Source of the DNA: Symsagittifera roscoffensis
Lineage: Eukaryota; Xenacoelomorpha; Acoela; Convolutidae
Assembly: GCF_963678635.1 (NCBI RefSeq)
Contig: NC_087067.1
Span: 38,262,686 to 38,326,685, forward strand
Length of the DNA: 64,000 nucleotides
Reading direction: 5' to 3'
The position numbers were made by a program, and so were the translations under genes. Shown here in pieces: positions 23,250 to 34,559 of this stretch. Under the pieces are notes generated by a model. The model was not told the DNA's origin and did no database searches. It saw nothing but the letters and a program-made list of their open reading frames with translations. Every line of letters starts with the position of its first letter. The stretch's first letter is position 1.

Positions 23250-24120
23250 TTTTTTTAAATCTACATTGATTATTTGAATAAATTTTGTTAAATAAGTTCA
23301 CATTTATTTTGACAAAAAGTTGGTTACTTTTACTTATAAAAGGCCTGAAGGGGAAAACTTTGGACCGAACACTATATTATGAAAATTTTCTTTTTATGGC
23401 AACTTTCACATGGTTTCAACAAAAATACGTTTTGCTGCTGATTGTCATAAAACTATGTAGGCACACGCCCTAGCCCTAATTAGATCACATTTTATCGTAA
23501 TTTAAAAATTTTGAGGGCAAATGAAGAAAAACCTACTTTTTCGCGAAAACCATGTGTCACTGTTTTACCATAATAACAATTATAAAACAGTTTTGGTTGA
23601 GTTTTAAACCCTACAGTTATCATTTCAATGATTTGTATGTTTGGATTAGAAACAAATTAAACAATTTCGAAAAAAAAAACAGATTTTTTGATTTTTTAAT
23701 TTTAAACTTATGGTAACCGCGCAAAAACTCGAATTTCTTACTTTTTGTACCATAGTTTTGAAAAAATTTATCTCAAGACCCTACTGTTTCTATAACGTAT
23801 CTTCTCATCTTCTCATTCTTATCTTAATACATGGAAAAATCTGTTGCCGTTATTTTTTTCAAAAGGTAGAGTATATTGTACAAAAACAATTTAAAAAAAT
23901 CGATTCTCTTACCTTGATACCGAAAATTTGTATGTTTTTACATTAAAGATTTTATACCCTATCCTAATACAAGGGATGTTATAAATTGTTTTATAGGATT
24001 TCAAACATTGGTTTACTGGCAAATTCGGGTGCCAAAAATATCGAGAGTTACCATCTGAAACTTACCATCGGAAACCCTGAAACATCTTAACAAATAGGAA
24101 GTCCTATTCCTTTTTTAAAT
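23250..24120. other. AT-rich interval without recognised features
   Basis: No exon, RNA gene or tandem repeat could be supported here. The open frames are short and AT-driven. Confidence 0.4.
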
Positions 24121-24129
24121 CATAGGTTA

Positions 24130-24595
24130 GTACATGAGTACATGAGTGTCATCGGGGTTACCCGTTGTACCCCCTGGGCGCGGATCCAGGAGTTTCTCGA
24201 TGTGGGGGAGTGTGCATTTTCAGGGTGCTTTTTCTAGGTCGACCAAATTGATTTTTTTGAGGTCTCCCAAACCACTTTTAAAACCTTAATTAGACCAGAC
24301 TTTGCGCCGAAGGCAAATTTTTGAAAAAAAAAGCCAAAAAAAGCGTTTTTAGGCACATTCTGGAAAATGTTGACCAAAAAAATTGCGTTTTTTTGGGGCG
24401 CTCCCCCTCAAAATTAGTATTTATTGGCGCCGAAGGCGCCTTTCGAAAAATTTTAGGTTCAGTCAGCCAAAAATGGATATCTCTAAATAGTACAAAGGGT
24501 GACCCATTGTGTCAGCGGGGGGTCGAATCCGTGAAGGGGGAAGGGCGTCCGCCTCTTCCCCCTAAATACGCTGGTGCTATATAGGCTTGTGCCTT
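24130..24595. repeat. GC-richer island, probable non-autonomous element
   Basis: This block stands out by composition: runs of G and C, 'gggttacccgttgt' near its start against 'gggtgacccattgt' near its end, GATCCAGGAG against GAATCCGTGAAG, and a GGCGCCGAAGGCGCC hairpin in the middle. A second 'gcgccgaaggc' lies near 24305. It has no protein-coding signal. It looks like an inserted element, but I could not find definite termini or a target duplication. Confidence 0.45.
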
Positions 24596-24739
24596 AATTC
24601 TACGACCAAAGCGCAAAATGATGTCTGACTTTTGAATTCCTTTAAACCAAAGGTAAAATGACTCACGTGATTCTGTTGTTAACCCAAAAAAATTCTATAT
24701 TCAGATTTGATAAGGTTTTCTAATCAAATTGGAATACAC

Positions 24740-25260
24740 ATTGGCATAGACGTTGATAATCAAAGAGGAATACAAAAGGATGAATAAGATCAATTACAAA
24801 AAAAGTGTACCAGCATTAAACCAATATATTAGACTGCTTAGAAATTTTCAGAACTGCCGATGAATTCAATTATGGATCTAAATTTTTGAATCATCATAAG
24901 GCTGAAGCTCCCTTCTCTTAGATGCAGCGCAAGTCAGTGAAATTAAAGCCTGGTAAAAGTTTGCAAATCGACTAAAATTGTCCAGTTCTACAGTATATTG
25001 TGCATTTTGGTTTGTAGGGGCCGGGCAATTTAACGATATTTGTTTGGTTATATTCCCAGGATCAAAAAAGTCAAAATGAAATGACCAAAAAAAATTTGAC
25101 AAAAACAGTATCTTCCGTCCGCAAAGTGCGCAACTTATGAACAAATAATCACGATTGAAACAAATTTTGGATATTTTTTTTTCTGAAGAGTTTGGTTAAA
25201 ACCATTATTAACTTTTGATGTCGAGAGGCATTGTTCAAAGCAGGAGGGAAGAACAAAAAA
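24740..25260 (+). pseudogene. Decayed SAMHD1-like copy B (3' half)
   Basis: Collinear remnants of the intact HD gene (33719-34620) are visible with internal deletions: 'atagacgttgataa', 'aaagtgtaccagcat', 'attaaaccaatat', 'ttcagaactgccgatgaatt', 'catcataaggctgaag', 'tggttatattcccaggatcaaaa', 'ccgcaaagtgcgcaac' and 'ttgttcaaagcaggaggg'. The metal-ligand region GIDVDK survives only as a nucleotide scar. The frame is destroyed. Its flank continues into the first of two ~3.28-kb tandem units. Confidence 0.8.
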
Positions 25261-25329
25261 AAAATTTGGGTTAATTGCATTAATAGTGTTGTTGTTGTTC
25301 ATCTACGTTCCAATAGAGTAATTAGTTAT

Positions 25330-28300
25330 TTTGTGAGCCCAAAATTTTTCTTATGTGGGAAAAGTTATTCGAGAACACAAAAGTTATGATTAGCCACAAA
25401 TAAACAAAAACATTGGATGAAATTTAACAGCGTGTAGCTCCAAGTTTAGTTTTCAAATAACGATGAACGTAGTTCAGACTTTTAACTAAATCAAGATTAT
25501 TATGAATTTTTATCTAGGAAAAATCTTCATTTTTGTTCAGGCTCATTTTTGATTTTTGTCTGTTCAATTTTGGCTTCTTTTTATGTGTTGTTCACATTTT
25601 TGGATGAAGACAAATTTTCTTTTGGAATTGCAAAATTTTGATGACCTCAAAAATTGTGATTGACATCTTTTTGCAATCGAAAATTTTCTTTTTCACATTT
25701 TTTCGCGGGCAAAAAGTTGACTTTTTGATCCAGTTTTCCCAAATTGGCTTAGTTTTATCAAAAAGTTTCAATCTTAAATTGTCTTAGAAGCTCGAAGAGC
25801 TTTCAGGCTTTTTATTTTTTTTCAAAATTGAGTGTAAAGATTTTTTCAAAAAAAAAATTAAGTCTGTGAGTCAATCGCTTTCATTGACTCTTTTTAAAAC
25901 TGTTTGTTGGTTTTTTATTTTTCCACTGCAAAACTAAGATTAAAATTGACGTAGAAAACAGTTTTTCTTCCAAATGTTTCTTTTGTTTGTATGCTAACTC
26001 AAGTTTTGTTGGCTATTTTGCCTTATCACGGAACTTTCTCGCGCTGTAAGCCAGTTTCATTGTAGTTGCCTGTGTTAATGATTTACTCCAGTAACTTGTA
26101 AATTTAATAGCCCTGACTGTATAGTTACCTCTCTTTTGGTTAAGCGCTTTTTCCGGCCTTATGGTTTTGACTTATATTTAATCGGCTCATTTGTCGTTTT
26201 CTGTCATTTGAAGGATGAAGGTTTGATAATAACCTAAAAGATAATTCAAGTCGATGGTGGCGTAAAATTTGTTCATTCAATGCTCAATTTTTTTAGCTTC
26301 TTTCCAGAGATTGACAGCTCAGTGGCCCCTCAATAAATACTATAAGCTGATTTAACGCTTTCAGTTTTAGAATGCTGAAAGAATGCATAGTCAAAAACTC
26401 AAATAACGTTTGACAAATTGATCAACTTTATGATTCGTTTTGATTATTTTCCACGCTCCGATACTGCAAAGTTTTTAATTTATCACCGTTTTTCATATTC
26501 ATAATTGTTATTTCGAGTTGTTATTTCGAGTTATTCATTCGCACGTATCTAACTGTCAGTTTGAACATAGTCACACATTCAGGCAAAAAGGATTCATGAT
26601 TAAAGCAAAAATGCCATAGTTGAGATTAGTCGAGTTCGAATTTCGTACTTGTCTAACTTTGTTTAAAGATTTTTGTTCTTTATTTTTTGGAAGGTTTTTT
26701 TGTGTTGATGCAGTAAAAGTTCTGTTTTCATTGCGAATATACAATTTTAAATCTGATACGGTGATTTTTGCCATCAACCAGTTGAGTAAAGCACCTACTG
26801 ATTAGTCGTGGTATTTACACATGCGATCCTAAAATTAATGGAGTCCATTCAGTGACTTTTATGCTGCATATTTTTGTCAGTTTAAAGGCACATTTACTGC
26901 TAGTTTGACAGCATGTGAAAAATTTTGTTGGTTTGACAGCATGTGTTTTTTGCTGCTTCAACGGGTAGTACTTGCCTGTTGTCAAAAACGTTTTAGCGCA
27001 ATTGCGAGGACGCGAGAGTCCGAATCAAGTAGGGCAGTCGGATCCAACACATAGCAAAAGTTTCATGTTAAAAGATTAATTTTACTTTTATCAAGGTTTT
27101 TTTTTAATGAGTAGTATTTACCTATTATCAAAGACACTAAACAATTTACCATTCGGCAATTATATTCCTAGACTTTTTTATAAGCTCTAATTTTCATTCA
27201 CTTTTTATTTGCAAAACGCAGCTTCGCCTATGTGTCGCCAGTTTTTGTCTCCCTACTTGTCAAATTTTCGCGATACATCAAATCAATTTAAACAGGTTTG
27301 AAAAAGCTGCTTTACCGGGTAAAAAGTTTCGACAGATTTTATAATAGGCCTAATTTCTGCAATTTTTACAAAATATGATAAAGAGGATGTAAGTCTTAGC
27401 ACCCATTCATATCGGAAACGTTCACTCAATGATAAAAGTAATTGGAAGAATAATTAGGTCTTGACAGCTTGTTCCATTTTTGTACCTGTTCTTTATATCA
27501 CGCATAACAATAGGTCGAGCATTCCTTGTAGTTTCTCAACTGAACAAAATGACCTCTTGTGTAGTTCTTCAGCGGCAGAACGTTACTTCATGATTTGTTC
27601 TTCCTTTTGATTTTTGCAAAAGCTAAGGCAAAAATGAACTAGTCAGATCACATTGGGCTTTCGTATACTTATATTTGATCATGATGCCCGTATATGCACA
27701 TTTGATCATGATGCATTTTATGGCGTAAATTTCTTAACCGAAAACTTCGAGAAGAGAAATAGTATGACAATTATTTGAAATTGTTGTAATTTGTTCAAAA
27801 GTAATCCAAAAAAAATTGAATTTTGTAACTCGACACTTCAAATATTTGATGTTAAAATCTTCTGGTTTCGTAGGAAATGTTGTTTTGTTTAAGAAACGTT
27901 ATCAAAGCGCAGTTTTTTTATTCTAAATTGAACCGTTTGGTTTGGACTAGATGAAAAATATCTTCCTATGAGGAACCTCATTTTTAGCTCTGTTGGAATA
28001 TCAGTGAACCTAGATAAAGTTTTTTACACTTCATTTAAATTTTAGTGAAGTTTAATATTGAGACAACTTGTATGATACCGATGTAGTTATTTGCTATTAA
28101 AGTTGCTTGACGCGGCGAGTTGAGTGTCGCCTGTCTGTTCTGCTTGGTGCAGCCACAATCGTGTTGATTCTTTGTTTTTTTTTGTCAAAGACTACTTATC
28201 TACTCATTAAGTGTTCCGACCATTAAAAATAGGGTAGATCTTTGTAATCAGGTCTGTCTAAAGGCAAATACAAAATCAAATATCATACATAATTATTGGA

Positions 28301-28611
28301 ATGGGTCGAATCAATTTAATACTTAATCATCGATTAAACCCCCTCTAGTCTGGATTTAAAAGACAAGAAAATGCCAAAATAAATTTTCAAGTGTCGAAGA
28401 AAACTGGTTGGAAATTTTTTGAATTTTAGTGCAAGTTTCACCGAATGGATAAAAATTTCATTAATTAATTAGAAAATTAGTTTTGGTAACTTCATTTAGA
28501 TTTCACTTGGCTTTTAGTTTTTCTAATTAAATTCAATATTTTTTTTCCGCAAAAAAATGTTTGCCTTGTTCCTTGTAAAACTTCTTTTTAAAAATATTTC
28601 TCAAAATTTCT
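25330..28611. repeat. ~3.28-kb segmental duplication, unit 1
   Basis: Near-continuous direct match to 28612-31885 at an offset of about 3.27-3.29 kb, from 'gattagccacaaataaacaa' (25388) to 'atgtttgcc' (28558). It includes a SINE-like head at about 26975-27080 and the conserved GC-richer phrase GACGCGGCGAGTTGAGTGTC (28109). The start matches the 3' flank of the HD gene, so the unit derives partly from that locus. No gene is visible. Confidence 0.88.
26975..27080 (+). repeat. Diverged tRNA-like SINE head, copy C
   Basis: Contains 'gcgcaattgcgaggacgcgag' text, a B-box-like CAGTCGGATCCAACACATAG and a body starting 'caaaagtttcat', resembling the heads at 2181 and 15012. Upstream, 'ggcacatttactgctagtttgacagcatgtg' matches the text before copy A ('ggcacctttacggctgtttgatagcatgtg', near 1788). 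Confidence 0.45.
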
Positions 28612-31600
28612 CTTATGTGAGCCGAAAATTTCTCGTATGAAGTATGAAGGAAAAGTTATTCGAATACACAAAGGCTATGATTAGCCACAAATAAACAAAA
28701 ACATATGATAAAATTTAAAAGCGTGTAGCTCCAAGTCTAGTTTTCAAATAACGATGAACGTAGTTCAGACTTTTAAATAAATCAAGATTATTATGATTTT
28801 TTATCTAAGGAAAAATCTTCATTTTTGTTCAGGCTCATTTTTGATTTTTGCCTGTTTGATTTTGGCTTCTTTTTATGTGTTGTTCACATTTTTGGATGAA
28901 GACAAATTTTCTTTTGGAATTGCAAAATTTTGATGGCCACGAAAATTGTGATTGACTACTTTTTGCAAAAGAAGTTTTTCATTTTCACATTTTTTCGCGG
29001 GACAAAAAGTTGACCTTTTGATCCAGTTTGCCCAAATTGGGTTAGTTTTATCAAAAAGTTTCAATCATGAATTGTCCTAGAAGCTCGAAGAGCTTTCAGG
29101 CTTTTGATATTTTTTCAAAAAAAGAGTGTAAAGATTTTTTCAAAAAAAAAATTAAGTCAGTGAGTCAATCGCGTTCATTGACGGTTTTTTTAAATGTCTG
29201 TTGGTTTTTTATTTTTCCACAGAAAAACTCAGATTGAAATTGACGTAGAAAACAGTTTTTCTTCCAAATGTTTCTTTCGTTTGTATGCTAACTCATGTTT
29301 TGTTGGCTATTTTGCCTTATCACGGAATTTTCTCGCGCTGTAAGACAGTTTTGTTGTAGTTGCCTGTGTTAATAATTTACACCAGTAAATTGTAAATTTA
29401 ATAGCCCTGACTGTATATTTACCTCTCTTTTGCTTAAGCGCTTTTTCCGGCCTTATGGTTTCGACTTATACTTAATCGGCTTATTTGTCGTTTTCTGTCA
29501 TTTGACGGATGAAAGTTTGATAAGAACTTAAAAAGATAATTCAGGTCGATGGTGGCGTAAAAATTGTTTATTTAATGCTCAATATTTTAGCTTCTTTCCA
29601 GAGATTGACAGCTCAGTGGCTCCTCAATAACCATTATAAGCTGATTTAACGCTTTCAGTTTTAGAATGCTGAAAGAAAGCATAGTCAAAAACTGAAATAA
29701 CGTTGGACAACATGATCAACATTATGATTCATTTCCATGCTCCGATACTGCAAAATTTTTAATTTATCACTGTTTTTCATATTCATAATTGTTATTTCGA
29801 GTTGTTCATTCGCACGTATCTAACTGTCAGTTTGAACATAGTCACACATTCAGGCAAAAGGGATTCATGATTAAAACAAAAATGCCATAGTCGAGATTAG
29901 TCGAGTTCGAATTTCGTACTTATCTAACCTTGTTTGAAGATTTTTTTTTTGGAAAGTTTTTTTGCTGTTGATGCAGTAAAATGTTCTGTTTTCACTGCGA
30001 ATAGACTATTTTAAATCTGATACGGTGATTTTTACCATCAACCAGTTGAGTAAAGCACCTACTGATTAGTCGTGGTATTTACACAAGAGATCCTAAAAAT
30101 AATGGAGTCTATTCAGTGACTTTTATGCTGCATAGTTTTGTCAGTTTAAAGGCACATTTACTGCTAGTTTGACAGCATGTGAAAATTTTGTTAGTTTGAC
30201 AGCATGTGTTTTTTGCTGCTTTGACGGGTAGTATTTGCCTATTGTCAAAACACTTTAGCGCAATTGCGAGGACGCGAGACTCCTAATCAGGTAGGACAGT
30301 CGGATCCAACACATAGCAAAAGTTTCATATTGAAAAAAGTAAAATTAATCTTTTAAGGTTTTTTCTTAATGAGTAGTATTTACCTTTTATCAAAGACACT
30401 AAACAATTTACCATTCGGCAATTGTATTTCCTAGACTTTTTTATTAGCTCTAATTTTTATTCACTTTTTATTTGCAAAACGCACCTTCGCCTATGTGTCG
30501 CAAGTTTTTGTCTCCCTACTTGTCAAATTTTCGCTATACGTCAAATCAATTTAAACAGGTTTGAAAAAATTGCAAATTGCTTTACTGGGTAAAAGGTTTC
30601 GACAGATTTACCAATAGGCTTAATTTCTGCAACTTTTACAAAATATGATAAAGAGGATTTAAGTTTGAGCACCAATTCATATCGGAAACGTTCACTCAAT
30701 GATAAAAGTGATAGGAAGAATAATTAGGTCTTCACAGCTTGTTCCATTTTTGTACGTGTTCTTTATATCACGCATAACAGTAGGTAGAGCATTCCATGTA
30801 ATTTCTCCACTGAACAAAATGACCTCTTGTGTAGTTCTTCAGCGGCAGAACGTTACTTCATGATTTGTTCTTTCTTTTGATTTTTGCAAAAGCTTAGGCA
30901 AAAATGAACAAGTCAGATCACATTGGGCTTTCGTATGCTTATATTTGATCACGATGCCCGTATATGCACATTTGATCATGATGCATTTTATGGCATATAT
31001 TTTTTTAACCGAAAACTTCGAGAAGAGAAATAGTATGACAATAATTTGAATTTGTTGTAATTTAATCAAAAATAATCCAAAAAAATTGAATTTGTAAATC
31101 GGCAGCTCAAATGTTTGATATTGAAGTCTTCTGGTTTCGTAGGAAATGTTATTTTGTTTAAGAAACGTTATCCAAGCGCAGTTTTTTTATTCTAAATTGA
31201 ACCGTTTGGTTTGGACTAGATGACAAATATCTTCCTATGAGGAACCTCATTTTTAGCTCTGTTGGAATATCAGTGAACGTAGATAAAGTTTTTTACACTT
31301 CATTTAAATTTTAGTGAAGTTTAATATTGAGACAACTTGTATGATACCGATGTAGTTATTTGCTATTAAAGTTGCATGACGCGGCGAGTTGAGTGTCGCC
31401 TGTCTGTTCTGCTTGGTGCAGCCACAATCGTGTTGATTCTTTGTTTTTTTTTGTCAAAGACTACTTATCTACTCATTAAGTGTTCCGACCATTAAAAATA
31501 GGGTAGATCTTTGTAATCAGGTCTGTCTAAAGGCAAATACAAAATCAATTATCATACATAATTATTGGAATGGGTCGAATCAATTTAAACATAATCATCG

Positions 31601-31885
31601 ATTAAACCCCTCTAGTCTGGATTTAAAAGACAAGAAAATGCCAAAATAAATTTTCAAGTGTCGAAGAAAACTGGTTGGAAATTTTTTGAATTTTCGTGCA
31701 AGTTCCACCGGATGGATAAAAAATTCATTGAGTACTGAAGAACGTTTACTCCAAGAAAATTAGTTTTGGGAACTTCATTTAGCGTTCACTTGGCTTTTAG
31801 TTTTTCTAATTGAATTCAATATTTTTTCCGCAAAAAAAATGTTTGCCGTGTTCCTTGTAAAACTTCTTTTTCAAAGACTTTCAAA
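28612..31885. repeat. ~3.28-kb segmental duplication, unit 2
   Basis: Second copy of the unit at 25330-28611, with scattered substitutions and short indels. It ends near 'ccttgtaaaacttcttttt', shared by both units (about 28570 and 31853). No coding sequence is seen. Short AT-rich frames inside it are not shared intact between the copies. Confidence 0.88.
30245..30350 (+). repeat. Diverged tRNA-like SINE head, copy D
   Basis: Counterpart of copy C in the second segmental duplication unit, with the same CAGTCGGATCCAACACATAG box. It was copied with the unit rather than inserted independently. Confidence 0.45.
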
Positions 31886-32539
31886 AGTCTTCTACTGAGC
31901 CGGACCTTGTGAACAACCACATCAATCATTTTCGGTACCAGATCGTTAACTTGGATACTCGCATTTCTCAAGTTGGCATACAGCTTGAAATTTTTTTATT
32001 TTATTTTATTTTAGGAGTTACTGTCTGCTCGCTTGCGCCGCTTAGGTGGGTTTAGTTTTTCGGAGAAAAAATCCGTGCTTGCGATAACTAATTCATCAAA
32101 TTGCATGAAACTAATCGAAGCAGTTTTTTTCTAACTTGAAAAGAACGACTTTTGCGTTCATTTACCCCAACATGTATTACTAACGAGTTGAAAGTTCTTC
32201 TGATTTTGTTGATTAGTTTAACCGATATTTTAACTGCTACAACTGATAGTTTAACTGCTATGCAGAATGGTCTAAGAGCAGAGAAACAAAAAATATTGAT
32301 TTTTATAAACTTATTGCTGAAACAAACAGTACAATCGTCAATACTAACAACGAAAAAAATGAATAATACTCAAATAATTTTTTGTGTATTGCTTAGTTAT
32401 ACTTTTTTTCATTTATTATTATTGAAGATTACAATACTCTTTTTAAAAATCTATAAGCCCGCTTTATTCAAAATTTAATTCTGTTTTTCTCCTCATAGAC
32501 CCTTTCTTTTCTTAGACCTTTCTATTCATTGACAGGTCA

Positions 32540-32810
32540 ATTTTTTGCTGTTACGAATGCACTGCAAAAAATATAACATATGTTCTGTTGCTGTTACAAG
32601 CAGCTTACTGATGAAACAATAACAAATGTTTTGCTGCTGGAGCTCTAATAAAGTTTTTTTTGCTGTTACAATCGGTTTACTGCTGGAACCACAACAGATA
32701 CTTTTTGTTGTTACTAGTGGTTACTGCTGAACTTTACTAGACTTTTACGCTGTCACCAACAACTTACTGCTGCAACGATAACATAAAATCTTTTGCTGTT
32801 ATTCAGATTG
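32540..32810. repeat. Degenerate ~45-50-bp tandem repeat upstream of the HD gene
   Basis: Five to six imperfect copies of a unit of the form 'ttttgctgttacaa..ggtttactgctg.aac..caaca.at' lie at about 32542, 32583, 32628, 32654, 32701, 32744 and 32790. The array ends about 40 bp before the ATG of the HD gene, where promoter and 5' UTR sequence would be expected. Confidence 0.7.
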
Positions 32811-32849
32811 AGATAAAAACTTCACCATATCACTCTCGTTTTTATCGGC

Positions 32850-34559
32850 ATGCCATTTAAGACGTTCAACGATCCGATCTATGGGCCAATAGGCTTGGAT
32901 TTAAAATTGGTAAAACTCATAGATACTGTTCAGTTCCAACGTCTGCACTATTTGAGACAACTCGGAGTTGCTTACAGTGTTTACCCAGGAGCCTCACACA
33001 CGAGATTCGAGCATTCGATCGGGACTTGTCATCTTGCTGGCGAATTGTTAGAGAGCCTGCTGAAAGTTGCGAAAGAGAATGAACAAGTTAAACGAACGGA
33101 AACTGACGAAACTATTGCGATTGAAAACGAAAGTATAACGGATGAGCGGGAACGTTTGATCAAGGTCGAAAGTCCTATTGGGATTGAAGTACAGAGTAAC
33201 GAGCGGGAATCTCCGATCGAAAATCATGATCCAGATTCTACTGATGCCTGCAGCATTGTAGACATTTTATCAAATGACAAAGACTTACTTTGTGTTAAAA
33301 TGGCTGCTTTGCTGCATGACTTAGGCCATGGGCCGTTTTCTCATTTTTGGGAAATTCTTATTAAGGCGCACATAGAAATACTCAACGAAAACAGCACCAA
33401 ACCCGAAATACTCAACGAAAACAGCACCAAACACGAAATAAAAGAATTTGTTCATGAAGAAATGACACCCGAAATACTCAACGAAAACAGCACCAAACAC
33501 GAAATAAAAGAATTTGTTCATGAAGAAATGACAATAAAATTTATCGAAATGATGTTGAAAGAGGGTTCTACCATTCGAAAAGAGCTAGACCTGAACGAAG
33601 ATGATTTGGAATTTATTAAAGAGTTAATTGATTCAGAAGAAAAAACACGGATCTCAGAACGAAGTAAAGATGATAAGAAAAATTTTTTCTACGAAATCGT
33701 ATCGAACAAGAAAACCGGAATAGACGTTGATAAGTGGGATTACATATGTCGCGACAGTCACCATGTGGGAATCAACACCAGTTTCGAGTCCAAAAGACTC
33801 CTGAAGCTCTGCAAGGTTGTTACTGACAGTGATAATAAAACTCACATAGCTTGGCCGCAACGTGAATTCGACAACGTATTACAGATGTTCGAACAACGGA
33901 AAAGATTACACAAAAAGGTGTACCAGCATAGGGTCATTAAACCAATAGAAAGACTGTACATAGAACTCTTCAGAACTGCCAATGAATTTCTAAAAGTTCC
34001 TTCAAGTGTGTATCCAGATGTTTCACTGCCAATTTTAGAAGCCCACAAGGATCCGTATACCTTCGTGAATATGACAGACGGTTTACTTCAGGCTATCAAC
34101 TTGTTCAATCATTCTAAAGCTGAGGACTGCAAAAGAATTTTGCTTCAAATTCAGCTGCGAGACATTGGAAAAATAGTCTGTGAAGCGAATGTGGACGAGT
34201 TAAGCAGCTATAATAAATCATATCTACAAGACCTGAAAAAGAAATTCAATTCGTACTTGGAGCTCAAGTCAATGAATTTACAGGGCGATCAAATTCTGAG
34301 AAAAGACGAACTAGATATCCAGTTTTACAGGACTGTTCTGGATTTTGGCATGAAAGGACAGGATAACCCGATGAACTATGTGTGGCTATATTCCAAAGAT
34401 CAAAATAGCCAGACTGAAATGGCCAAAAATCTGGATTGGGACTGGGATAAAATGACTCCGAAAAAAATCAACGAAAACAGTGTATTTCTATCCGCAAACT
34501 GCGCAACGGTTGAGCAAAAAAAAACGAGTGGAAGAATTGTTTGTGGATTTTTGTTCTGA
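32850..34559 (+). CDS. SAMHD1-like: SAMHD1-like HD-domain dNTP triphosphohydrolase
   Basis: Single-exon ORF of 569 residues beginning MPFKTFNDPIYGPIG, where the HD domain of the family normally begins. The N-terminal SAM domain of vertebrate SAMHD1 is absent. SAMHD1 cleaves dNTPs to nucleoside plus triphosphate and controls dNTP pools. Motifs seen: IDTVQFQRLHYLRQLG; GASHTRFEHSIG (metal-ligand His55); LLHDLGHGPFSH (His156-Asp157); VHEEMT, aligned to human His233, present twice (His202 and His224); and EIVSNKKTGIDVDKWDY (Asp294, aligned to human Asp311). An acidic linker of about 60 residues (80-140) separates the first His from HD, where human has 39 residues between the two. The last 20 or so residues do not fit the family. 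After a run of nine A at 34515-34523 the +1 frame gives VEELFVDFCSEEKGITPVSF, which does, so a one-base slippage or sequencing error is likely. Decayed copies lie upstream at 22.4 and 24.7 kb. Confidence 0.88.
   Translation: MPFKTFNDPIYGPIGLDLKLVKLIDTVQFQRLHYLRQLGVAYSVYPGASHTRFEHSIGTCHLAGELLESLLKVAKENEQVKRTETDETIAIENESITDERERLIKVESPIGIEVQSNERESPIENHDPDSTDACSIVDILSNDKDLLCVKMAALLHDLGHGPFSHFWEILIKAHIEILNENSTKPEILNENSTKHEIKEFVHEEMTPEILNENSTKHEIKEFVHEEMTIKFIEMMLKEGSTIRKELDLNEDDLEFIKELIDSEEKTRISERSKDDKKNFFYEIVSNKKTGIDVDKWDYICRDSHHVGINTSFESKRLLKLCKVVTDSDNKTHIAWPQREFDNVLQMFEQRKRLHKKVYQHRVIKPIERLYIELFRTANEFLKVPSSVYPDVSLPILEAHKDPYTFVNMTDGLLQAINLFNHSKAEDCKRILLQIQLRDIGKIVCEANVDELSSYNKSYLQDLKKKFNSYLELKSMNLQGDQILRKDELDIQFYRTVLDFGMKGQDNPMNYVWLYSKDQNSQTEMAKNLDWDWDKMTPKKINENSVFLSANCATVEQKKTSGRIVCGFLF
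33375..33533 (+). repeat. In-frame coding minisatellite in the HD gene
   Basis: A 30-bp unit (33375-33404) is followed by two copies of a 66-bp unit (33405-33470 and 33471-33533). All start GAAATACTCAACGAAAACAG. The 66-bp unit encodes EILNENSTKHEIKEFVHEEM plus T and P, so it carries the VHEE motif that aligns to the active-site His233 of human SAMHD1. Both lengths are multiples of three, so the reading frame is kept. The 66-bp copies are essentially identical. Confidence 0.95.

Noticed and set aside
32152-32478. 108-residue hydrophobic open frame before the HD gene
   Set aside because: It begins at TTG rather than ATG, lies in AT-rich DNA, and shows no domain or splice signal.
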